Below, piece by piece: positions 32,796-41,874 of a stretch of DNA of 64,000 nt. The position numbers were made by a program, and so were the translations under genes. The stretch comes from an uncultured Verrucomicrobiota bacterium. GTDB taxonomy: Bacteria; Verrucomicrobiota; Kiritimatiellia; CAIQIC01; Lenti-01. The notes under the pieces are model-generated. The model was not told where the DNA came from, did not search any database, and saw only the letters and a list, made by a program, of their open reading frames with translations. The stretch's first letter is position 1. The number at the start of each line of letters is the position of its first letter. Where the stretch lies: positions 1 through 64,000 of the forward strand of contig CALMBO010000012.1 of assembly GCA_937860055.1 (NCBI GenBank), in the 5' to 3' direction.

Positions 32796-33869
32796 ATGCC
32801 GGTGCCGATCACGATCGAGAAATTGACGAAGCGGTTTGGCGGCCATGCGGTGCTGGAGGGGATCGATCTCCAGATCGCGGCCGGGGAGCTGTTTTTCCTG
32901 CTCGGCCCGTCGGGCTGCGGCAAGACCACCCTCCTGCGCGCCGTCGCCGGCCTCAACGAGCCCGAGGAGGGCCGCATCCTCGCCGGCGATCGCGATGTGA
33001 CGCACTTGCCTCCGCACCGGCGCGACATGGGGATGGTTTTTCAGAGCTACGCCCTTTGGCCGCACATGACCCTCCGCGAGAACGTGGCGTTCGGCCTCGA
33101 AATGCGGGCGGTCAAGCCGGCCGACATCCGGCGCCGCGCGCTGCGCGCGTTGGAGATGGTCAAGCTGGCCGACCGCGCCGATTCCAAGCCCAACGAGCTT
33201 TCCGGCGGCCAGCAGCAGCGCGTCGCGCTGGCCCGCGCCCTGGTCATCGAACCGCAATGCCTTCTTCTCGACGAGCCGCTCTCCAACCTCGACGCGAAGC
33301 TGCGCCTCGAGATGCGGACGGAGATCCGCCGCATCTGCAAGGAGGCGGGGCTGACCGCGATCTACGTCACGCATGACCAGAAGGAGGCGTTGTCCATCGC
33401 CGACCGGCTGGCGATCCTCGACCAGGGGCGCCTGCTGCAGATCGGCTCGCCGCAAGAGGTCTATTCGAGGCCGAAGACCCGATTCATCGCCCAGTTCATC
33501 GGCGAGACGACCTTTGTCGAGGGGCGTGTGCGCGGAATGAGCGGCGGCTTGGCGGAAGTGGAAACCGCGGCGGGGACGTGGACTTCGGCGGCGGCGGAGC
33601 CGTTCCCGGCGGGGGAGAAGGTCTGGCTGTCGGTCCGGCCCGAGTGCATCCAGCTGCACACGGACCGGCCGGCGGGGCCGAACGTGTTCGCGGCGCAGAT
33701 GCACGGCACGGTCTATCTGGGGGAGGTGGCGCAGCATCTCGCCGAGCTGGGAGGCGGAATCACGCTCAAGGCGCTGGAGACCCGTCCCCGCCTGGTTGCC
33801 CGGGACCGCGACCGCGCCGAGACCCGCGTCTACATCGATCCCCTGGATGTCCAGGTGCTGCGGGAGTAG
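32796..33869 (+). CDS. ABC transporter ATP-binding protein (Fe3+/polyamine type)
   Basis: A 357-residue ATPase of the CUT1/FbpC-PotA group. Walker A GPSGCGKT is at 37-44, Q-loop VFQSYALWPHM near 81-91, signature LSGGQQQR at 135-142, Walker B LLLDEP at 156-161, and the H-loop in YVTHDQKEALSIADR. The C-terminal third is the TOBE-type regulatory domain. The start ATG 32796 follows AAAGGAGG. It powers the permease encoded two genes downstream. The substrate is not evident from the ATPase; the group handles ferric iron, polyamines, thiamine or phosphonates. Confidence 0.93.
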   Translation: MPVPITIEKLTKRFGGHAVLEGIDLQIAAGELFFLLGPSGCGKTTLLRAVAGLNEPEEGRILAGDRDVTHLPPHRRDMGMVFQSYALWPHMTLRENVAFGLEMRAVKPADIRRRALRALEMVKLADRADSKPNELSGGQQQRVALARALVIEPQCLLLDEPLSNLDAKLRLEMRTEIRRICKEAGLTAIYVTHDQKEALSIADRLAILDQGRLLQIGSPQEVYSRPKTRFIAQFIGETTFVEGRVRGMSGGLAEVETAAGTWTSAAAEPFPAGEKVWLSVRPECIQLHTDRPAGPNVFAAQMHGTVYLGEVAQHLAELGGGITLKALETRPRLVARDRDRAETRVYIDPLDVQVLRE

Positions 33870-33874
33870 GGCGC

Positions 33875-35776
33875 ATGCTGCGGAACCTGGCCATTTTGCT
33901 GGTGCTGGCCGCGGTGGTGGCGCTGCCGTTCGCGTTCCGCCAGGAGACGGGCGTCCGGGAGTGGACGGAAGGCGATCCCGTCCTGGTGGTCATCACCCCG
34001 CACAACGAAGCCATCCGCCACGAATACGCCCTGGCGTTCTCGCGCTGGCACGCGGAAAAATACGGCGCGCCGGTCAAGGTGGACTGGCGCAACATCGGCG
34101 GAACGACGGAAATCGCGCGCTATCTGACGAGCGAATTCATATCGAGTTTCCGCGCCTGGTGGGTGGGGCAGGGCAGGCGGTGGAGGCCGGACGGGGGAGA
34201 AATCATCCTGAACCGCTATTTCGATGCCGACGAGAAGCCCAAGAAGATGGCCGAGGCGGATTGGGAAGAGCAGAAGGAGATGTTCTTCGCCTTCCGCCGG
34301 ACGGACGACCCGGAGAAGTTCTCCAGCCGGATCGACCTGTTTTTCGGCGGCGGCGCGTATGACGGAGACAACCTGACTCGCCAGGGACTGCTGGTTCCGG
34401 CGTGGCCGCCGGACGGGCTGCCGGCCCGCCTGGTCGAGGTGGAGTCGGGCAAGGAACTGATCCCGGCGGGCATGAGCGGCGAATCGTGGCGGACGAAGTG
34501 CTACTACGGGACGACGCTGAGCACTTTCGGCATCTGCTACAACCGCGACCGGATGCGCGCGCTGGGGATCGAGCGCGAACCGGAGCAATGGGAGGACCTG
34601 GGCGATCCGCGCTGGAGGGGTGCGCTGGGGTTGGCGGATCCGACGAAGAGCGGCAGCATCGCCAAGGCGTTCGAGACGATCCTGCAGGTGCAGTGCCGTC
34701 GGGCGGTCGAAGCCGCGGGATTCGGTCCGGCGATCGACGAATACGAGCGGCGGATCGCGGCGGCGCGCCTGCCGGCGGGCCGGATGCCCGAGGGGGTGCC
34801 GGCGGAATACCAGCAGGCGCTCGAGGCCGGCTGGGCGAACGGGCTGCGCCTCATCCAGCGGATCGGGGCCAATGCGCGCTACTTCACCGACAGCGCGAGC
34901 AAGGTGCCGCTGGACGTGGGCATGGGCAACGCGGCGGCGGGGCCGTGCATCGATTTCTACGGCCGTTTCGAGGCGCAGGTCAGCAATGGCGGGCGTCCGG
35001 ATGGCGCGATGGCCTACGCGACGCCGCGCGGCGGATCGGGCGTCAGCGCCGATCCGGTCTCGCTGTTGCGGGGCGCGCCGCACCGCGAAACCGCCGTGCG
35101 GTTCATCGAATTCGTGCTGGGGGAGGAGGGGCAGAAACTGTGGTGCTACCGCGTCGGCACGCCCGGGGGGCCGAAGAAATACGCGCTGCAGCGCTTCCCG
35201 ATCCGGCGCGATTTCTACCCGCCGGAGGATCCGGCCTTTCCCACGGCCTATGAACGGCACCGGGCGCATACGACGGACGACCTGGGCGGGCCTTCCCTGG
35301 ACATGTACCGGCTGGCGCGGGAATACGTGTATCGTCCGCGCTGGACGGCGGGATACTTCGGGATCCTGCGCGATCTCGTGCGCGCGATGTGCATGGATTC
35401 GGGCGTGGAGCTGCGCGCGGCGTGGAAGGCGGTCTGCGAGGCCGGCGGGCCGTCGGCCTGTCCACGCGCGATGGAGGCGCTGGAGCGCCTGCCGCAGGCG
35501 CCGGAGCCCCTGACATGGGCCTCGGGGCTTTCGATGTACCGGCGGCACGACCGACTGGATCTCCTGCGCGAATGGACGGTGCAATTCCGCGCGCAGTACG
35601 GGGAAGCCGCGCGCCTGGCACGGGAGGAGGCCGGACCTGATTCACCCACGGGGCAAGCCCGTGGGGGTCTAGAGACAAGGGCGGCGCAGAATCGCGGGGA
35701 CCAAGCCCGTGAGGGTCTAAACCCGAAAACCGGGCAAGCCCGCGGGGGTCCGGGCCGCGGGGAGGTCCGGCCATGA
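33875..35776 (+). CDS. ABC transporter substrate-binding protein, oversized
   Basis: The 633-residue protein begins MLRNLAILLVLAAVVALPFA, a signal or anchor helix. It then has a type II periplasmic binding fold: VITPHNEAIRHEYALAFSRW, TKCYYGTTLSTFGICYNRDR, then GVSADPVSLLRGAPHRETAV, as in iron/thiamine/2-aminoethylphosphonate binders. These are normally 320-360 residues. Here an insertion near 85-140 and about 150 extra C-terminal residues are present. The last 44 residues are encoded by palindromic repeats (35645-35755) and look accidental. ATG 33875 has GGGAG upstream. The stop overlaps the permease start. Confidence 0.85.
   Translation: MLRNLAILLVLAAVVALPFAFRQETGVREWTEGDPVLVVITPHNEAIRHEYALAFSRWHAEKYGAPVKVDWRNIGGTTEIARYLTSEFISSFRAWWVGQGRRWRPDGGEIILNRYFDADEKPKKMAEADWEEQKEMFFAFRRTDDPEKFSSRIDLFFGGGAYDGDNLTRQGLLVPAWPPDGLPARLVEVESGKELIPAGMSGESWRTKCYYGTTLSTFGICYNRDRMRALGIEREPEQWEDLGDPRWRGALGLADPTKSGSIAKAFETILQVQCRRAVEAAGFGPAIDEYERRIAAARLPAGRMPEGVPAEYQQALEAGWANGLRLIQRIGANARYFTDSASKVPLDVGMGNAAAGPCIDFYGRFEAQVSNGGRPDGAMAYATPRGGSGVSADPVSLLRGAPHRETAVRFIEFVLGEEGQKLWCYRVGTPGGPKKYALQRFPIRRDFYPPEDPAFPTAYERHRAHTTDDLGGPSLDMYRLAREYVYRPRWTAGYFGILRDLVRAMCMDSGVELRAAWKAVCEAGGPSACPRAMEALERLPQAPEPLTWASGLSMYRRHDRLDLLREWTVQFRAQYGEAARLAREEAGPDSPTGQARGGLETRAAQNRGDQAREGLNPKTGQARGGPGRGEVRP
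35645..35755. repeat. Three palindromic repeats inside the end of the binding-protein gene
   Basis: Unit 1 (35645-35670) is CCCACGGG-GCAAG-CCCGTGGG followed by GGTCT. Unit 2 (about 35693-35719) reads CGGGGACCAAGCCCGTGAGG and GTCTA. Unit 3 (about 35730-35752) reads CCGGGCAAGCCCGCGGGG and GTCC. They share the core GGGCAAGCCCGYGGGGGTC, which folds as a hairpin. The reading frame stays open through all three and adds Gly/Arg-rich residues to the protein. Confidence 0.65.
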
Positions 35777-37479
35777 GGCGGAGCACGGCCTGGATCGTCC
35801 TGGTTTCGGTGGCGGCGCTGCTGGGCGTCCTGTTCTTCTGGCCGCTGTGGAGGGTGGTGTCGGGCGGATTCTGGGTGGACGGAAAATTCACGCTGCGCTA
35901 CCTGCTTGGCGTGTTCGAGAATCCGATCTACGTGGAGGGGCTGTTCAACAGCCTGAAGATCGCGCTGGGGACGACGGGATTGGCGATGGTCGTGGCGCTG
36001 CCGCTGGCGTGGATCGCCAACCAGTTCGAATTCCGCGGCAAAACCGTTTTCTCGGCGCTGGTGCTGGTGCCGATGATCCTGCCGCCGTTCGTGGGCGCGA
36101 TCGGGTTCCAGCAGATGTTCGGCGCCTTCGGGATGATCAATGCCCTGTTCGGATTCGGGGCGCGCGACTGGCTGGGGGGCGGGCAGTACGCGGGCGTGGT
36201 GCTGCTCCAGACCCTGTCGCTGTATCCGATTCTCTACCTCAACGCGGTGGCGGCGCTGGCGAACATCGATCCGGCGATGGAAGAGGCCGCGGCGAACCTT
36301 GGCTGCACGCGCCTGCGGCGGTTTTTCCGCATCACGCTGCCGCTGATGATGCCGGGGCTGTTCGCGGGCGGCACGCTGATCTTCATTTGGAGCTTCACGG
36401 AGCTGGGCACGCCGCTGATCATGAACTACACGCGGTGCGCCCCGGTGCAGATCTACGACTCGCTGAAGGAAATCGGGTCGAATCCGTTTCCCTATGCGCT
36501 GGTGACGGTGATGCTGGCGGCGAGCACGGGGCTCTACGCGGCCAGCCGCTGGCTCTTCGGCGGCCGGGCCTATGCCATGCAGGGCAAGGCCAGCACGGCG
36601 GCCGCGCCGCGCCGGCTGACCGGGATCCGCGCGGGGCTGGCGGCGCTGCCGTTCGCGCTGGTGACCGGCCTCGCGCTGCTGCCGCACATCGGCGTGGTGC
36701 TCACGAGCTTTTCCGCGCCCGGGAGCTGGTACCAGACCGTGCTGCCCGGCACGTGGACGGGTGGAAACTACATCGAGGCCCTCGGCCACGACATGACGGT
36801 CAGCAGCATCCGCAACAGCCTGATCTTCTCGTCGCTGGCGGTATGCTTCGACATCGTGGTGGGCATCGCCATCGCCTTCGTGGTCGTGCGCTCGACGATT
36901 CGCCTGCGCGGCGTCCTGGACGCCCTGTCGATGATTCCCCTGGCGGTGCCGGGGCTCGTGATGGCGTTCGGGTTCCTTTCGGCGAGTTCCTGGCTGAGCA
37001 ACCTGAAGGGCTTCGCGGACGCGGACTGGTGGCCGCGGCTGGTGGATGTGCGGACGAATCCGACGCTGTTCCTGGTGCTGGCCTATTCGGTGCGGCGGCT
37101 TCCCTACATGGTGCGCAGCGCGGTCGCCGGCCTCCAGCAGACCAGCGCGACCTTCGAGGAGGCCGCGTGGAATCTCGGCGCCTCGCCCGCGACGACCCTG
37201 CGGCGCATCACGCTGCCGCTGATCCTGGCGAACCTGATCGCGGGCTCGCTCCTGGCCTTCGCGTTCAGCATGCTGGAGGTGAGCGACAGCCTGATGCTGG
37301 CGCAGCAGGCCGACTACATGCCGATCACGAAGGCGATCTACGAACTGTTCCAGCTGCTGGGCACGGGCCGCTACGTGGCGGCGGCGCTCGGCGTGTGGGC
37401 GATGGCGTTCCTGACGGCCACGCTGGCGGGGAGCAGCCTGCTGCTGGGCAAGAAGCTCGGCGCCGTGTTCCGCGTCTAG
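35773..37479 (+). CDS. ABC transporter permease, fused double type (FbpB-like)
   Basis: A 568-residue inner-membrane protein with about 12 helices that is two permease domains in one chain. Each half has an EAA loop contacting the ATPase: EEAAANLGCTRLRRFFRITL at about residue 169 and EEAAWNLGASPATTLRRITL at about residue 461. The join lies near residue 270-290. Fused permeases of this kind occur in ferric-iron and related importers (FbpB, ThiP). It completes the importer with the two upstream genes and overlaps the binding-protein gene by 4 bases. Confidence 0.93.
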   Translation: MRRSTAWIVLVSVAALLGVLFFWPLWRVVSGGFWVDGKFTLRYLLGVFENPIYVEGLFNSLKIALGTTGLAMVVALPLAWIANQFEFRGKTVFSALVLVPMILPPFVGAIGFQQMFGAFGMINALFGFGARDWLGGGQYAGVVLLQTLSLYPILYLNAVAALANIDPAMEEAAANLGCTRLRRFFRITLPLMMPGLFAGGTLIFIWSFTELGTPLIMNYTRCAPVQIYDSLKEIGSNPFPYALVTVMLAASTGLYAASRWLFGGRAYAMQGKASTAAAPRRLTGIRAGLAALPFALVTGLALLPHIGVVLTSFSAPGSWYQTVLPGTWTGGNYIEALGHDMTVSSIRNSLIFSSLAVCFDIVVGIAIAFVVVRSTIRLRGVLDALSMIPLAVPGLVMAFGFLSASSWLSNLKGFADADWWPRLVDVRTNPTLFLVLAYSVRRLPYMVRSAVAGLQQTSATFEEAAWNLGASPATTLRRITLPLILANLIAGSLLAFAFSMLEVSDSLMLAQQADYMPITKAIYELFQLLGTGRYVAAALGVWAMAFLTATLAGSSLLLGKKLGAVFRV

Positions 37480-37544
37480 GGAAGGCGCCGCCCGCGGTCC
37501 CGTTCCGGCAACCGTCTTGGGGGGAGGGAGATGGGGAAAAACGC

Positions 37545-37573
37545 TCGACCGGGCCGGACGGATGGGCTAGAGT
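37545..37573 (+). promoter_or_regulatory. Likely promoter of tRNA-Arg
   Basis: TCGACC (37545-37550) and TAGAGT (37568-37573) are spaced by 17 bases, 44 bases before the tRNA. Confidence 0.4.
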
Positions 37574-37617
37574 GTGCGCCCGGTTGAAATCGCCTGTCGA
37601 GGCGCATCCCCACCCCG

Positions 37618-37694
37618 GCGTCCGTAGCTCAATTGGACAGAGCTTCTGACTTCGGATCAGAAGGTTACAGGTTCGAGTCCTGTCGGACGCGCCA
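37618..37694 (+). tRNA. tRNA-Arg, anticodon TCG
   Basis: A full cloverleaf is visible: acceptor GCGTCCG/CGGACGC, D arm GCTC-AATTGGACA-GAGC, anticodon arm TCTGA-CTTCGGA-TCAGA with anticodon TCG, T arm ACAGG-TTCGAGT-CCTGT, discriminator G and encoded CCA (37692-37694). It reads CGA and CGG codons. The rpiB-glyA gene follows after 42 bases on the same strand. Confidence 0.95.
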
Positions 37695-37736
37695 ACCCGG
37701 TCGGGATGCCCCGCCGGATTTCTGGAGGAACGGAAC

Positions 37737-39422
37737 ATGAAGATCGGATTGGGTTCGGACCACGGTGGCTTCGAGATGAAGCAGAAGATCAAGGATCTCC
37801 TGGCGAAGCGCGCCGGCGTGGAGGTCACGGATTTCGGCACCTACAGCCCGGAATCGGTGGACTATCCCGATTTCGCGGTCGAGGTGGCGAGGCGGGTGTC
37901 GGAGGGTGCGCTGGAGCAGGGCATCCTGATCTGCACGACGGGGGTGGGCATGAGCATGGCGGCGAACAAGTTCCCGCGCGTGCGCTCGGCGCAGGTCTTC
38001 AACGCGAAGATGGCCCGGATGGCGCGGGAGCACAACAACGCCAACATCATGGCCCTGGGCGCGGCGATCACGCCGATGGAGGAGATCCCGGCGATCCTCG
38101 ACGCGTGGTTCGCGGCGGAATTCGAGCCGGGGACGCGCCACGACCGCCGCGTGCAGAAGGTCAACGCCTGCGCGATGCGGGTGACGGAGCCCGAGGCGAT
38201 CCACGAGCGCGACACGGAGGTCTACGCGGCGATCCAGGGCGAGGCGAAGCGCCAGCGGCGGAACATCGAGCTGATCGCGTCGGAGAACTACGTGAGCCGC
38301 GCGGTGCGCGAGGCGCAGGGATCGGTGCTGACGAACAAGTACGCCGAAGGGTATCCCGGCAAGCGGTACTACAACGGGTGCGAATTCGTGGACGAGGCCG
38401 AGCGCCTGGCGATCGAGCGCGCGAAGCAGTTGTTCGGGGCGGAGCACGTGAACGTCCAGCCGCACAGCGGCAGCGGCGCGAACATGGCGGTCTATTTCGC
38501 CATGCTGCAGCCGGGCGACACGATCCTGGCGATGAGCCTCGCCGCCGGCGGGCACCTGACGCACGGGCACAAGCTGAATTTCTCGGGCCGCTTCTTCAAC
38601 GTGGTGCCCTACGGCGTGCATCCGGAGACCGAGCGCATCGACTACGAGCAGGTCGAGAAGCTGGCGGCCGAGCACAAGCCGCGGCTGATCTGCGCGGGGG
38701 CGAGCGCCTATTCGCGCATCATCGACTTCAAGCGGCTGCGCGCGATCGCGGACTCGGTCGGCGCGCTGCTGATGGTGGACATGGCGCACATTGCGGGGCT
38801 GGTGGCGGCGGGATTCCACCCGAGCCCGGTGCCCTATGCCGACTTTGTCACGACCACGACGCACAAAACCCTGCGCGGGCCGCGCGGCGGCATGGTCCTC
38901 TGCAAGGAGGCCTTCGGGGCGGACATCGACAAGCAGGTCTTCCCCGGCATCCAGGGCGGGCCGTTGATGCACGTGATCGCGGCGAAGGCGGTCTGTTTCC
39001 TCGAGGCGCTTCAGCCTTCGTTCAAGGAATATGTGCGGCAGATCGTCGCCAACGCGCAGACGCTGGCCGCCGAACTGGAGAAGGCGGGCATCCGCATCGT
39101 GTCGGGCGGGACGGACAACCATCTGATGCTGGCCGACCTGACGCCGCTGGGCGTGACGGGCAAGGACGCCGCGACGGCGCTCGACCGCGCGCTCATCACG
39201 GTGAACAAGAACGCGATCCCCTTCGACAAGCAGAAGCCGTTCGTGACCTCCGGCATTCGCCTCGGCACGCCGGCCATCACCACGCGCGGAATGAAGGAAA
39301 AGGAGATGGTCCAGATCGCCGCGTGGGTGGGGCAGATCGCGGCCCGGTCCGGCGACGAAAAGCTCCAGCAGCGCATCCAGGAGGAGGTCGTCGCCTTCAC
39401 CGAGAAGTTCCCCGTGCCGTAG
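37737..39422 (+). CDS. glyA: Fusion of ribose-5-phosphate isomerase B and serine hydroxymethyltransferase
   Basis: One 561-residue frame carries two enzymes. Residues 1-148 are Rpi[19 protein letters not shown], catalytic Cys66 in [15 protein letters not shown], and the [12 protein letters not shown] line. After a linker (about 149-160), residues 160-561 are [44 protein letters not shown], and PLP Lys377 in [14 protein letters not shown]. RpiB interconverts ribose 5-phosphate and ribulose 5-phosphate; SHMT makes glycine and a one-carbon unit from serine. Both feed purine synthesis. No stop or frameshift separates them in the given sequence. The start has AGGAACGGAAC upstream. Confidence 0.95.
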   Translation: MKIGLGSDHGGFEMKQKIKDLLAKRAGVEVTDFGTYSPESVDYPDFAVEVARRVSEGALEQGILICTTGVGMSMAANKFPRVRSAQVFNAKMARMAREHNNANIMALGAAITPMEEIPAILDAWFAAEFEPGTRHDRRVQKVNACAMRVTEPEAIHERDTEVYAAIQGEAKRQRRNIELIASENYVSRAVREAQGSVLTNKYAEGYPGKRYYNGCEFVDEAERLAIERAKQLFGAEHVNVQPHSGSGANMAVYFAMLQPGDTILAMSLAAGGHLTHGHKLNFSGRFFNVVPYGVHPETERIDYEQVEKLAAEHKPRLICAGASAYSRIIDFKRLRAIADSVGALLMVDMAHIAGLVAAGFHPSPVPYADFVTTTTHKTLRGPRGGMVLCKEAFGADIDKQVFPGIQGGPLMHVIAAKAVCFLEALQPSFKEYVRQIVANAQTLAAELEKAGIRIVSGGTDNHLMLADLTPLGVTGKDAATALDRALITVNKNAIPFDKQKPFVTSGIRLGTPAITTRGMKEKEMVQIAAWVGQIAARSGDEKLQQRIQEEVVAFTEKFPVP

Positions 39423-39466
39423 GGGCCGGCCACCGGGCCAGAAAGAGAGGCCGGATCCCTGGAAAA

Positions 39467-39510
39467 GGTTTTCCACACTGTGGAAAACCTTTTTCCATTG
39501 AATGGAAAAT
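39467..39510. repeat. Pair of 23-bp palindromes, locus 1
   Basis: Copy 1 is GGTTTTCCAC-ACT-GTGGAAAACC (39467-39489, perfect). Copy 2 abuts it: TTTTTCCAT-TGA-ATGGAAAAT (39490-39510). The pair lies between the convergent glyA and PHP genes, and the T-run after copy 1 could let it act as a bidirectional terminator. The same unit recurs near 48.1 kb and 54.1 kb. Confidence 0.7.
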
Positions 39511-39540
39511 CCGCCGCCGGGGGGGCGCCTCGCCGCGGGG

Positions 39541-40266
39541 CTAGGGGCGGAGGCCGGGGGTGGCCCGGCGGGCGAGCAGGGCGTCGCGGAGGGCGGAGAG
39601 GGAGAACCCGTCGGCTTCGATGAGGGTGGCGGCCCGGCCGATATCCGCGAGCCGGTGGGCATCGGAGAAGGTGACGAGGGTGCGGGAGGCGCCGTAGAGG
39701 GATTGCATTTCGGGGAGGCGGTGCCGGGTCACTTCGAGGATGGGGCCGGATTCAGGGGGGAGAAGGCCGAGCTGGGCGAGGACGCCGAAGGCGGGGCGAT
39801 CGATGTGGGCGGGGATGAACAGGCCGCCATGGGCGGCGACCAGTCCGGGGAGCTGGATGAAGGAGAGGTCGGTGGCGTTGCCGAGATAGCGGGGAACGAG
39901 ATCGAGGACCCCGTCGGATTCATCCACGACGGCCTGGTCGCCGAGCTTGTCGGGGATGTTGGGGAAATCGGGGAGGCGGTCGTAGAGGAAGGTGCCCAGG
40001 CCGAGGGCGGCTTCGGGCGTGTCGAAAAGGGCGAGGCAATGGATCTCCTCGGCGGTGCAGATTTCCATTCCGTAAAGGGCGTGGAGATCCTCGCGCCGGC
40101 AGGCCGCGGCAAAAGCGGGAGCGTTGAGGGCGGAATGGTGGTCGGTGAGGGCGATGGCGTCGAGGCCGGCCTTCTTGGCGGCACGGGCGATGGCGGAGGG
40201 GGACATGTCGAGGGAGCCGCAGGGGGAGAGGCAGGAATGCAGGTGGAAATCGCAGAGGAATTTCAT
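39541..40266 (-). CDS. PHP-domain phosphoesterase
   Basis: The start is ATG 40266, since MKFLCDFHLHSCLSPCG puts the first metal motif at the N-terminus; the frame is open further up but would run into the NERD gene. The 241-residue protein has the PHP metal ligands: HxH (His8, His10), IALTDHHS, GMEICTAEEIH, PAHIDRP and FSDAH. The SPCG form and the EEIHCLALFDTPEAAL line recall the PHP proteins of anaerobic clostridia, often encoded near hydrogenase genes; this is from memory. It is the last gene of the TRAM-NERD-NERD-PHP operon. The substrate (nucleic acid, nucleotide or sugar phosphate) is unknown. Confidence 0.88.
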   Translation of the reverse strand: MKFLCDFHLHSCLSPCGSLDMSPSAIARAAKKAGLDAIALTDHHSALNAPAFAAACRREDLHALYGMEICTAEEIHCLALFDTPEAALGLGTFLYDRLPDFPNIPDKLGDQAVVDESDGVLDLVPRYLGNATDLSFIQLPGLVAAHGGLFIPAHIDRPAFGVLAQLGLLPPESGPILEVTRHRLPEMQSLYGASRTLVTFSDAHRLADIGRAATLIEADGFSLSALRDALLARRATPGLRP

Positions 40267-40279
40267 GCGGAGCCCGGGG

Positions 40280-41035
40280 CTAGCCCTGGCTGCGGGCGAT
40301 CTGGTCGGCAATCTCGAGGATCTGGGCGGGGGAGAGGACGGGGGGGGCGAAGCAGCGGTCGTTGATGAAGCGGATGGCGTCGCGGACGAGGAAGGCGCGG
40401 TCCTTGGCGTTGGAGATCTGGAGCTGGACGGCCGGATGGGTGAAGACGGCCAGCGCGTGGATGCGGTCCTCGGGGACCTTCGAGGCGAGGAGGGTGATGA
40501 ACATGCGGCGCTGGCGCTCGCATTGCTGGACGGGGCTCTTGACGCGGCGGACGGATCCGTCGGAGCGGCGCTGTTTCCATTGGGCGTCGCCGGCATCGCC
40601 GGAAAGGGTGCCGGCCCAGTATTTGGATTCGATGACGTAGATGCCGGAGGGGCCGATGACGAGGTGGTCGATCTGGCAGCGCTCGTGCGCGATGCGGAAT
40701 TCGAGGTCGTTGAGGATGACGTGGTCGTCGGCGAGCTGTTCGGCGAGGCGGCCGGCCATCTGCTGCTCGCCCCGGCGGCCGCCCTCGATGTTGCGGCTTT
40801 CGCTGGCGATTTCGCGGAGGCGGACCTCGTAGCCGGCGGCGAGGACGATCACGGCGACGGCCGCGATGATGCCGACGAAGGTGCCGCTCTGGATCGTCGC
40901 GACGACTCCCCAGGCGGCGAGGGCGAGGACGGTCCCCCAGACGACGAACCGCGTGGTCTTCTGGAAGCCCAGCTCGCGCTGGATGGCCTCCTGCCGGCGC
41001 TGGAGGCTGGTTTCATTGCGCAGGATCTTGGCCAC
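40280..41035 (-). CDS. NERD-domain membrane protein, nuclease residues intact
   Basis: The 251-residue protein has two adjacent membrane helices (about 29-47 and 53-68) and a NERD domain (about 84-190). The nuclease-like core reads RCQIDHLVIGPSGIYVIESK: Asp123 and the Glu136-x-Lys138 pair match the D-ExK signature of the restriction-endonuclease-like fold. A C-terminal helical tail (200-251) follows. It is a paralogue of the next upstream gene, sharing the N-terminal line (MAKxLxNExxLxxRQEAIxR). The domain faces the cytoplasm by topology. NERD proteins are assumed to process DNA or RNA, but few have been tested. Confidence 0.85.
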   Translation of the reverse strand: MAKILRNETSLQRRQEAIQRELGFQKTTRFVVWGTVLALAAWGVVATIQSGTFVGIIAAVAVIVLAAGYEVRLREIASESRNIEGGRRGEQQMAGRLAEQLADDHVILNDLEFRIAHERCQIDHLVIGPSGIYVIESKYWAGTLSGDAGDAQWKQRRSDGSVRRVKSPVQQCERQRRMFITLLASKVPEDRIHALAVFTHPAVQLQISNAKDRAFLVRDAIRFINDRCFAPPVLSPAQILEIADQIARSQG

Positions 41036-41059
41036 GCGGATTTCCCGGGGGAGGGGGGC

Positions 41060-41836
41060 TCAGGCTTCGGCGACGTGCTGGTTCAGGCCGTTGGCGAGCT
41101 TGTCGACTTCGGCGTTGGAAAGGACGGGTTTCTGGAAGCAGAAATCGTTGATGAAGTTGACGGCCTGCTCGGGGGTGAGCACGCGGCGCTCGGCGTTGGT
41201 GACCTGGATTTCGGCGTCGGGATTGGCCAGGACGACGAGGGGGAATACGCGCTCCCAGATCAGGTTGGTTCCCTTGAGCCAGTTGCAGAGGATCCGCCGT
41301 TCGCGCAGGGCCTTGCCGACGGGATTCCGGACGGGGCGGATCCGGCCATCGGGGGAGCGGATCTTCCAGTTGTAGGCCGCCTTGCCGGTGTCGCCGACGA
41401 TCTTTCCGTCCCAGTTGAGGGTGTTGATGACGAACATGCCGGAGGGGGCGACGACGAGATGGTCGATCCAGCATTTTTCGCGGCCGACGAGGAGATGGAG
41501 GTCGTTGAGGACATAATGGTCGTTGGCGAGCTTTTCATCGAGAAGGCGCGCGACTTCCCCCTTGGCTTCGCGGATACTGGACGTTTCGGCCTGGTCCTGC
41601 ATCTGCTCCCGGCGCCGGGCCTCGTGGCCGAGGGCGAGGAAGGCCAATGCGCCGCCGATAAACAGGACAAAGGTGGCGGCGGTGTGCCCCATGCCTTTCA
41701 GGATGAATCCGATGGCCAGGAAAAGGGCCGCCGCTCCCCATTCGACGAGGCGCATGCGCTTGAGGATGCGCAGGTCGCGCTCGATGGCTTCCTGGCGGTT
41801 GCGGAGGTTGCTTTCGTTGGTGAGCGTCTTGGCCAT
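41060..41836 (-). CDS. NERD-domain membrane protein, nuclease residues lost
   Basis: The 258-residue paralogue of the downstream NERD protein has the same topology: two membrane helices (about 31-48 and 52-70), then a NERD domain at about 86-195. The core reads KCWIDHLVVAPSGMFVINTL: Asp125 is kept, but the ExK pair is replaced by Asn138-Thr-Leu140, so catalysis is unlikely. A pseudo-nuclease beside an intact one suggests a heterodimer, with this chain as a structural or regulatory partner. GGGAGAATTCC precedes the start. It lies 38 bases after the TRAM gene and 24 before its paralogue. Confidence 0.85.
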   Translation of the reverse strand: MAKTLTNESNLRNRQEAIERDLRILKRMRLVEWGAAALFLAIGFILKGMGHTAATFVLFIGGALAFLALGHEARRREQMQDQAETSSIREAKGEVARLLDEKLANDHYVLNDLHLLVGREKCWIDHLVVAPSGMFVINTLNWDGKIVGDTGKAAYNWKIRSPDGRIRPVRNPVGKALRERRILCNWLKGTNLIWERVFPLVVLANPDAEIQVTNAERRVLTPEQAVNFINDFCFQKPVLSNAEVDKLANGLNQHVAEA

Positions 41837-41874
41837 GGAATTCTCCCGGAGATTGTGGCGGTGGGATCAGCCGA

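Noticed and set aside
37325-37840. Minus-strand frame reading [16 protein letters not shown]
   Set aside because: It is the antisense translation of tRNA-Arg at 37618-37694, another common false annotation.
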